DNA of 64,000 nt. It comes from Flagellimonas hadalis (GTDB lineage: Bacteria > Bacteroidota > Bacteroidia > Flavobacteriales > Flavobacteriaceae). Below, piece after piece: positions 58,240 to 64,000 of the stretch (the first letter of the stretch is position 1; each line of letters starts with the position of its first letter). The notes under the pieces were generated by a model, which saw only the letters and a program-made list of their open reading frames with translations, did no database searches and was not told the DNA's origin. The position numbers were made by a program, and so were the translations under genes. The stretch covers positions 1 through 64,000 of the forward strand of contig NZ_VNIK02000014.1 in the NCBI RefSeq assembly GCF_007785775.2, in the 5' to 3' direction.

Positions 58240-61140
58240 CTATTTTTTGAAAAGGTCATACTTCAATCCAAAAGTAAAGCGGATATCGTAGAACTCGGCC
58301 TGTTGGGTCCTTTCCTTTACCCCTTGGAAATAACGCAATGGCTGATTGGTGATGTTGTTGACATCGGCATAGAGCCTCAGGTTCTTGTTGATAGCGTAGC
58401 TTGCATTGAAGTCCAGGAAGAACTGGGTGTCGTAGTACCTGTCCTCAAAGGCGTTGCCCCCGATTTCATCGATATAGGAATCGGAGAAGTTGGCAGACAA
58501 CCTTGCGCTGAACCTTTTATCGGCATAACCCAAAGACCCGTTGAACATATTGGGTGCGGTGTTGGGCAGGTCCAGATCGGTACGTTCGTCACCATCCTCG
58601 TTGCGGATACCATCGGCACTTGAGCTCAAATAGGTGTAATTCAGGTAGATACTAAAGTTTCTGGCAAAACCGGGCAAGAAATCCAATTGTCGCTGGAAGG
58701 AGACCTCAGCACCAAAAATGGAAGCAGCGTCGCCATTCAAGGGTTGGAACACATCATATCCCGTGGTACCGACACCAAAGGTGTCGTCTTCTGCCTCTGT
58801 GATGTAGGTGTAGATGAAGTCGTTTATCCTTTTGTAAAAAACACCGCCGGAGATGATGCCCACACTTTCAAAATAGTGTTCGGCATTGAAGTCAAAGTTC
58901 ATGGAAGTGGTAGGGTCAAGCTCTGGGTTGCCCACAATGACTTCACTATCCTCATTCACAATTTCTGCCCTTGGAATCAAGTCCACATAATTGGGACGAG
59001 CCAAGGTATTGGTCCATGCCAGCCTCAAAACGGTACTATTATCCAAATCATACTTAAAATGGATGCCAGGCAATAGATTGGTATAGGAGTTCTCATCCGA
59101 AACCTGTTCCACTTCAATCCCTTCCTCTATTCCAGCATCTTCGTCCTCTTCAATATAGGTCACTCTGTTGCCCTCTGTCTCCAATTTGGTGTTTTCCATT
59201 CGAAGACCTGCCAACACGCTCAACTTATCGGTTACTTTTTGGTTGATCATGGCATAGGCGGCCCACACGTTTTCCTTCACCTCAAAATTACCGGGCAGGT
59301 ATTCGTCCGGAACGGCCTCCCCATTGCTACTGTTCAGGTCCAAAGAACCCAACCATTCTTCACTGGCGAAGGTCCCGGCGCGGTACTTTTCCCCTGCCAA
59401 GAAATCTGGGTTGGTGTAGTCCTTGACCGGCAAATCGGCCAAGGTGGGGTACAGGTCCTCAAAATCGTATTCGAAGAAATCGTTGTTTCTTTCCTTGGTC
59501 TTAAAGCGCCCCCTGGCACCGAACTTTATCGTACCTCCATTGCCCAATAGGTCTGCTGGCAATTCAAAATTGGCAAAGAAGTTCATGTCCTCTTCTTCGG
59601 TGTACTGGTTCTCGTTGGTCAGTTCGTCAAATTCAAATGCCCCCAAATCGTTGAAATCACTGGCATTGGCAGCAGTCATGATCGGGTATCTTGGGTTGCT
59701 GTTGTCGTTGTTGACAATATATTCGGTGGCATAGACCGCATATCTTTCGTTCAAACGCTCCTCGGATGCCTTGGCATAGGACCCCATCCAATCAAACTTT
59801 AGGCTACCGAACAAGTGGTTACCGCCAAGGGTATAGTTCTGCATACGCTGATCTTCCAACCTACGGTTTTGGTTGCGCCCCCCGGCGATACCTCCCTTGG
59901 TTTCCCGGACCACCTCGGCCGGAAACCTCGTGGGCACCCCATTGGCAATGGTAAAGTCTCCAGCTTCGATATCTTCTCCGTCCAATATCTCCTGGGTAAA
60001 GGCAAACCGGTTTTCACGGTCGTCTCTCCAGTTGTACATGGTCTTGAGGAAAATGTTGTTGTCCGCATTGATCTGGTAATCAAAATTGGCCGCAAAGCTA
60101 CGTCTTACCCGTTGCACCAAATAGGTGCGTTGATCGGTGACATTGGTATAGGGATCCACATCCACTTCTTCCAAAATAGGCTCACCCTCTTCGTCCTCCA
60201 CACCTGTGTTGTATTCAAATTCATCGGTCCATTCGGCCTCGATGTTGTGCGATCCAAAATCATTATCGTTGATGGTGGCCGAAACCATCCATCCAAATTT
60301 GCCATCGTTGGTACGATCTCCTACCAAGAGTGACCCGTTCCAAATACCTTTATCGGTAATAAAGTTGACCCCTGAACCAGCGGTAGCCGAAAGCCTGAAC
60401 CCTTGCGGTGCAGTCCGGGTGACCAAGTTCACAGATCCCCCCAAGGCGTCTGCATCCATATCAGGGGTAACGGCTTTGTTCACCTCTATGGTCTGGATCA
60501 TGTCCGAAGGGATCAAATCCATCTGGATGTTCCTGTTGTCCGCTTCCGCAGATGGGATCCTGCTCCCGTTCAGGGTCACGGAGTTCAATTGCGGGGAAAG
60601 ACCCCTGACAATGATGTTCCTGGCCTCTCCTTGATCCACCTGCATGGTGATGCCGGGAATACGCTTGACGGCATCTCCAATGTTCGCATCGGGAAATTTT
60701 CCGATTTGGTCCGTTGACACCACATTGGTAATGTTCAGGTTTGTTCTTTGTGTGTTGAGTGCCTTTGCCTGGCCACTGAGCCCATAGGCACTTACTTGTA
60801 CCTCATCGAGCTCCACATTGGTCGGGTTGAGCACGATGCCCACAGAAGCAGTCTGTCCGGCCGTAACGGAAACTTGTTGCTCCACATCCGCATAACCCAT
60901 ATAGGTGATGGTCAGGTGATGGTCCCCAGCAGGAATGCCCACCAAGGTAAACCGTCCGTCAAAATCCGTAATCCCTCCTTTGGAGATGGACTTGATATAC
61001 ACATTTGCCCCTGGGACATATATACCGTTTTCATCGGTAATGGTCCCTTGTATATTTCCTGTTTGGGCCTGTGCATTAGCGAGGCCAAACACTAAAATAA
61101 GCGTTACAAAAACTAGTTTCTTAAGGTTCATCAGTTTCAT
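58240..61140 (-). CDS. TonB-dependent receptor with CarboxypepD_reg-like domain, linked to phytase
   Basis: 966 residues. A signal peptide (about 1-27, ANAQAQ) is followed by a carboxypeptidase-regulatory-like domain (GNIQGTITDENGIYVPGANVYI ... DFDGRFTLVGIPAG). The plug has DEVQVSAYGL, RIPGITMQVDQGEARNIIVRGLSPQLNSVTLNGSRIP and DALGGSVNLVT; the large beta-barrel ends in a short basic tail. It would import a ligand too large for porins, probably phytate or an inositol phosphate because of the phytase gene behind it; this is inference. The ATG at 61140 has a -7 box 24 nt upstream. The frame runs further upstream to 61245 without similarity. Confidence 0.9.
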   Translation of the reverse strand: MKLMNLKKLVFVTLILVFGLANAQAQTGNIQGTITDENGIYVPGANVYIKSISKGGITDFDGRFTLVGIPAGDHHLTITYMGYADVEQQVSVTAGQTASVGIVLNPTNVELDEVQVSAYGLSGQAKALNTQRTNLNITNVVSTDQIGKFPDANIGDAVKRIPGITMQVDQGEARNIIVRGLSPQLNSVTLNGSRIPSAEADNRNIQMDLIPSDMIQTIEVNKAVTPDMDADALGGSVNLVTRTAPQGFRLSATAGSGVNFITDKGIWNGSLLVGDRTNDGKFGWMVSATINDNDFGSHNIEAEWTDEFEYNTGVEDEEGEPILEEVDVDPYTNVTDQRTYLVQRVRRSFAANFDYQINADNNIFLKTMYNWRDDRENRFAFTQEILDGEDIEAGDFTIANGVPTRFPAEVVRETKGGIAGGRNQNRRLEDQRMQNYTLGGNHLFGSLKFDWMGSYAKASEERLNERYAVYATEYIVNNDNSNPRYPIMTAANASDFNDLGAFEFDELTNENQYTEEEDMNFFANFELPADLLGNGGTIKFGARGRFKTKERNNDFFEYDFEDLYPTLADLPVKDYTNPDFLAGEKYRAGTFASEEWLGSLDLNSSNGEAVPDEYLPGNFEVKENVWAAYAMINQKVTDKLSVLAGLRMENTKLETEGNRVTYIEEDEDAGIEEGIEVEQVSDENSYTNLLPGIHFKYDLDNSTVLRLAWTNTLARPNYVDLIPRAEIVNEDSEVIVGNPELDPTTSMNFDFNAEHYFESVGIISGGVFYKRINDFIYTYITEAEDDTFGVGTTGYDVFQPLNGDAASIFGAEVSFQRQLDFLPGFARNFSIYLNYTYLSSSADGIRNEDGDERTDLDLPNTAPNMFNGSLGYADKRFSARLSANFSDSYIDEIGGNAFEDRYYDTQFFLDFNASYAINKNLRLYADVNNITNQPLRYFQGVKERTQQAEFYDIRFTFGLKYDLFKK

Positions 61141-61164
61141 TTTGGTTCGTATTAGAATGCATTC

Positions 61165-61172
61165 CAAAACTA
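61165..61172 (-). promoter_or_regulatory. -7 box TAGTTTTG of the phytase-linked TonB receptor
   Basis: Exact TAnnTTTG on the minus strand, 24 nt before the ATG at 61140. Upstream, three GAAACAA repeats (plus strand, between about 61204 and 61246) could be regulator sites. Confidence 0.55.
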
Positions 61173-61311
61173 TGTATATCAGTCGATTATGATTTAAATT
61201 AAAGGGAAACAAAAAGGAAACAAAAGTGAAAAAGGGCAGAAACAACAGGGCAACAATTACAGTTAGTTTACATTGGGCTAACCTTTTCCAAATGAGAGGC
61301 GGAAAATCAGG

Positions 61312-62901
61312 TCAGAGATCGATCATAAAATTTACCAACTCCTCTTTTTGGTCGATGGGCAACTTTTTTCTCAACCGGTGACGCGCCACACGAACACTGT
61401 CCGGCGTGACCCTCAAAATGGAGGCAATTTCCTTGGAGGACAGGTTCAACCGCAACAACATGCCCAAACGGAGCTCTGCGGGCGACAGACTGTTTTCGGA
61501 TAAGGAGGATAGTTTTTTGATGAACTCTGGATGGATCTCTTTGAAAAAGACCATAAACTCGTCCCATTCCTGTTCCTGCTGTAGGTTAAAATCGATTTCC
61601 TTCACCAGTTCCTTCATCTTGCGCGAGGTATCCATGTTTTTTCGGGCAGCAATGTTCCTGAGGGTATTCGCAAGATCTAGTAAGATCTTGTTCTTCTGGG
61701 ACAAGTGAAGGCTGTATCGGGACAGGGAGGCAGCTTTCAACTGGACCTCATCTTGCAAATTCTTCTCCTCAATGGCCTTTTTCTCCAATTCCGCCTTCAA
61801 CATTCGCTGTTTATATTCTTGGATCTTCAGCTTGGCCTTTCTTTTTCTTCCCAAATAGTTGTACCCAATGGTAAGGATGGCCACAATGGCGAACAGGGCC
61901 ACCCACAAGAGGTTTTGGTTGGCGACACTGACCTTGTTCTGCTCCTTGAGCAGTTGGATCTCCGCTTCTTTTTTATTGGTCTCGTATATGGTCTGCAGCA
62001 CATTGAGCTGGTCCGTGTTCTGTGATCGGAGCATGGCACTGTTGAATTCCTCCGCCTGAAGGAGATGGGCATGTGCCTTTTCATAGTCACCCATGAGAGC
62101 GTAGGTCTTGGATAGGTCTTTGTGGGCACTTTCCATTTGATGAAGATCGTTCAGCGCCTCGGCAATGTTCAAGGCTTTGGAGGTTTCCTCCAATGCAGGC
62201 ACATATTTGCCTGTTTTTCTATATGTGTCTCCCAAATTGTTGAGCACATTCACCTCCTCAACAGATCTGGAACCTTTCAAGTAGTCATGGGCCCTACGGA
62301 AAAATTGGTAAGCCAGCTCAAACTGCTCCAAATCCTCATAAATGCTCCCAATGTTCTCGTTCGTCATGGCCACGCCATGTGGATCCCTCAACTTTTCGAA
62401 CAAGGAAAGGCTTACTTCTTGATCTTTCAAGGCCTCCTCATACTCCCCTTGTTTTTCATGGCTTGCGCCGAGCAGTCCCAAGGAGATGGCAAGTCCTCTA
62501 TCATCCTTTAACTGTATCGATGATTTTCGGGTTTCTTCAAAATGCTGTTCGGCCAATTCAAAATTGTTGAGCGAGAGATACACCTTGCCAATATGGGTGT
62601 TCAGAAGGAAGAAAAGTGGGTCGTCAAGTTCGGTTCCCAATTGTTCCAACGCCTGGTTGTATTCCTCCATCGCTTCTGAATACAATCCGAAGGAATGATA
62701 ATACTCGCCCAATTGCAGATGGGCCTCTGCTATTTTTATAGGAGATTTGGATTCTTCCAATCGCTTCTGAAGGGCATGAAAAGTGGAATCAGGCCTCCCC
62801 ATATTGGAAACTGTACGATCTGTTTGCTGGGCAAGACCCACCGAATGACCCACAATACATCCGAGCACCACCACATAAACAATCCGAAGTGCCTTTTTCA
62901 T
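61312..62901 (-). CDS. TPR membrane regulator with C-terminal LuxR-type HTH
   Basis: 529 residues. A signal or anchor (1-25) is followed by six to eight tetratricopeptide repeats (about 35-310), one membrane helix (about 325-345, LWVALFAIVAILTIGYNYL), a coiled coil and a helix-turn-helix at the very end (LSPAELRLGMLLRLNLSSKEIASILRVTPDSVRVARHRLRKKL). The TPR part should be periplasmic and the HTH cytoplasmic. This class sits beside TonB-receptor loci in Bacteroidota. Control of the adjacent TonB receptor-phytase genes is inferred from position. Confidence 0.88.
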   Translation of the reverse strand: MKKALRIVYVVVLGCIVGHSVGLAQQTDRTVSNMGRPDSTFHALQKRLEESKSPIKIAEAHLQLGEYYHSFGLYSEAMEEYNQALEQLGTELDDPLFFLLNTHIGKVYLSLNNFELAEQHFEETRKSSIQLKDDRGLAISLGLLGASHEKQGEYEEALKDQEVSLSLFEKLRDPHGVAMTNENIGSIYEDLEQFELAYQFFRRAHDYLKGSRSVEEVNVLNNLGDTYRKTGKYVPALEETSKALNIAEALNDLHQMESAHKDLSKTYALMGDYEKAHAHLLQAEEFNSAMLRSQNTDQLNVLQTIYETNKKEAEIQLLKEQNKVSVANQNLLWVALFAIVAILTIGYNYLGRKRKAKLKIQEYKQRMLKAELEKKAIEEKNLQDEVQLKAASLSRYSLHLSQKNKILLDLANTLRNIAARKNMDTSRKMKELVKEIDFNLQQEQEWDEFMVFFKEIHPEFIKKLSSLSENSLSPAELRLGMLLRLNLSSKEIASILRVTPDSVRVARHRLRKKLPIDQKEELVNFMIDL

Positions 62902-62991
62902 TGGCTGGTTTTGATACAAGCTATCAAGAACGCCAATGATCCTCACCAGAACATCATCTTTAGGTTATGAAACCATTAAAAAAATATCCAT

Positions 62992-63026
62992 AAAAAAAGG
63001 CCCTCTACATATGCAGAGGGCCTTTT
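62992..63026 (-). terminator. Terminator of rplU-rpmA
   Basis: Stem AAGGCCCTCT / AGAGGGCCTT with an 8-nt central loop, followed by seven T on the minus strand, 20 nt beyond the rpmA stop. Confidence 0.88.
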
Positions 63027-63046
63027 CAATTATAGGGCTTTTTTCC

Positions 63047-63307
63047 TTATGCTTGGAATGGCTCAATGGAAACAAAAGATTTTCCACTTGCCTTTTTCTC
63101 AAACTTAACGATACCGTCCACCTTGGCGTGCAAAGTGTGGTCTTTACCTGCGTATACGTTGTCTCCAGGATTGTGCTTGGTACCACGTTGTCTAACAATG
63201 ATGTTACCGGCAACAGCTGCCTGGCCACCAAAAATCTTGACGCCCAAGCGTTTCGATTCTGATTCCCTACCGTTTTTTGAACTACCTACACCTTTCTTGT
63301 GAGCCAT
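63047..63307 (-). CDS. rpmA: Ribosomal protein L27
   Basis: 86 residues, family-normal. It is part of the large subunit near the peptidyl-transferase centre. [24 protein letters not shown] and [26 protein letters not shown] are diagnostic. It starts with MAHKK, so it has no N-terminal extension of the Firmicutes type that needs cleavage. It is 24 nt behind rplU in one operon. Confidence 0.98.
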   Translation of the reverse strand: MAHKKGVGSSKNGRESESKRLGVKIFGGQAAVAGNIIVRQRGTKHNPGDNVYAGKDHTLHAKVDGIVKFEKKASGKSFVSIEPFQA

Positions 63308-63331
63308 GATATATAAATTTTAGTTCTTTTC

Positions 63332-63871
63332 TTATTTGCTTAATGCTTCGATCAACTCGGCTTTCTTCATGGAAGAGTAACCGGTAATGTCCTTGGCCTT
63401 GGCCATGTCCCTCAATTCGGCCACCGTTTTGGAGTTTAGGTCCTCGGTTGCCTTTGGAGCTTCCTTCTTTGGGGCCTCAGCTTTTTTCTCAGCTGCTTTT
63501 GGAGCTTCAGCTGGTTTTTCATCAGCCTTGGCCTTGGCAGGAGCCGCTTTCTTAGCGCCTTTGGCCACGATTCCTTCAACTACGATTTCGGTCAAATATT
63601 GTCTGTGACCGTTTTTCTTTTGGTAACCTTTACGTCTTTTCTTCTTGAAGACGATTACCTTGTCACCTTTAAGGTGCTTAACGATTTTGGCCTCTACGGC
63701 CGCTCCTTCTATGACTGGGGCGCCAATGGTCACGTCACCTCCGTCTTCCAAAAGAAGGACTTTGTCAAAAGTGACTTTTTTGCCTTCTTCTTCCTGCAAA
63801 CGGTGAACGTACACTTTCTGGTCTTTTGCAACTTTGAATTGCTGCCCTGCCATCTCTACAATTGCGTACAT
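63332..63871 (-). CDS. rplU: Ribosomal protein L21 with C-terminal Rho_N/SAP-like extension
   Basis: 179 residues against about 100 for common L21. The L21 part covers residues 1-105 (YAIVEMAGQQFKV, KVLLLED, KKRRKGYQKKNGHRQ). Then follow an Ala/Lys/Pro/Glu-rich linker of about 40 residues and a final helical segment (SKTVAELRDMAKAKDITGY then MKKAELIEAL) that resembles the Rho N-terminal or SAP fold. The extension is in frame without interruption. L21 binds 23S rRNA; the extra domain could bind nucleic acid. A full promoter precedes it. Confidence 0.95.
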   Translation of the reverse strand: MYAIVEMAGQQFKVAKDQKVYVHRLQEEEGKKVTFDKVLLLEDGGDVTIGAPVIEGAAVEAKIVKHLKGDKVIVFKKKRRKGYQKKNGHRQYLTEIVVEGIVAKGAKKAAPAKAKADEKPAEAPKAAEKKAEAPKKEAPKATEDLNSKTVAELRDMAKAKDITGYSSMKKAELIEALSK

Positions 63872-63921
63872 AATACGTTGATTAGATTAAAATTACTTCG
63901 CTTTATCAAAATAAGCGGGTG

Positions 63922-63951
63922 CAAATATACTGCTAAATCCTTAATCCACAA
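63922..63951 (-). promoter_or_regulatory. Complete Bacteroidota promoter of rplU-rpmA
   Basis: On the minus strand TTG, 19 nt, TATATTTG: both the -33 TTG and an exact -7 box. The -7 box lies 50 nt before the ATG at 63871. The last 49 bases of the window beyond it hold no feature I can support. Confidence 0.75.
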
Positions 63952-64000
63952 GTATTGTTTCCCTATTTGCCCATTATTTTTTGGAGTTGTTGGAGGTTTT

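Noticed and set aside
1..64000. CRISPR arrays, prophage, transposases, tRNA and rRNA genes
   Set aside because: No regularly spaced repeats, integrase or transposase frames, tRNA cloverleaf pattern or rRNA sequence was seen in any gap between genes.

Overview
The window is chromosomal DNA of a marine-type member of the Bacteroidota, almost certainly family Flavobacteriaceae. The gene repertoire resembles Flagellimonas/Muricauda or a close relative, but the genus is inference. Signs of this are DUF3098, DUF3127, DUF4271, DUF4296 and DUF4301 proteins, type IX secretion (T9SS) sorting domains, TonB-dependent receptors, M61 and YugP-type peptidases, and promoters of the Bacteroidota form TAnnTTTG without Shine-Dalgarno sequences. 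Gene density is high and most genes are housekeeping. I see no phage, transposase, CRISPR array, rRNA or tRNA.

Layout. 1-4.9 kb: the end of a secreted protein, two tiny stand-alone T9SS sorting-domain proteins, a LuxE-like acyltransferase and a DUF3857/transglutaminase/DUF2569 membrane protein. 4.9-13 kb: tyrS, an SDR epimerase, the operon polyprenol-P-mannose synthase-like GT2 / dihydroorotase / DUF4296 lipoprotein, a divergent GT39 enzyme, DUF4271 and a HemD-like protein. 13-21 kb: pckA, SH3 lipoprotein, DUF423, saccharopine dehydrogenase-like enzyme with an Lrp regulator, ferritin, YugP-type peptidase and alanine dehydrogenase. 21.4-24.7 kb: an unusually long leuS. 24.8-28.3 kb: ftsX, DUF3098, uppP, truB and a TonB-like protein. 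28.3-34.1 kb: a TetR / ABC / HlyD / TolC export operon whose ATPase has lost its catalytic motifs. 34-41 kb: tag, secreted proteins, aat, a DUF3127 protein with an SSB-like tail, a histidine kinase, HIT and greA. 41-48.6 kb: a TonB receptor under a TPP riboswitch, a hybrid kinase facing a sigma-54 activator, and two small genes. 48.8-52.3 kb: a PPTase / PnuC / NadR-type kinase / DUF4301 cluster. 52.3-57 kb: ahcY, an M61 peptidase and a D-threonine-aldolase-like enzyme. 57-63 kb: a phytase / TonB receptor / TPR-HTH regulator locus. 63-64 kb: rpmA and rplU, with an extended L21.

The most unusual points are: (i) leuS carries three apparent in-frame insertions, two of which look like dispersed intergenic repeats, and one of these shares its core with a 124-bp palindrome at 36.7 kb; (ii) the exporter ABC protein has a degenerate nucleotide-binding domain; (iii) an exact sigma-54 promoter match lies in front of a stand-alone sorting domain, and a near match lies in front of a small secreted protein beside the sigma-54 activator gene; (iv) at least five genes have the -7 box only 4-6 nt before ATG, implying leaderless mRNAs; (v) a TPP riboswitch precedes a TonB receptor whose start codon sits in a hairpin; (vi) two small genes are supported by their own terminators, and a 22-nt 3'-end motif is repeated next to two terminators. 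All functions are inferred from motifs and family knowledge; no database search was run.
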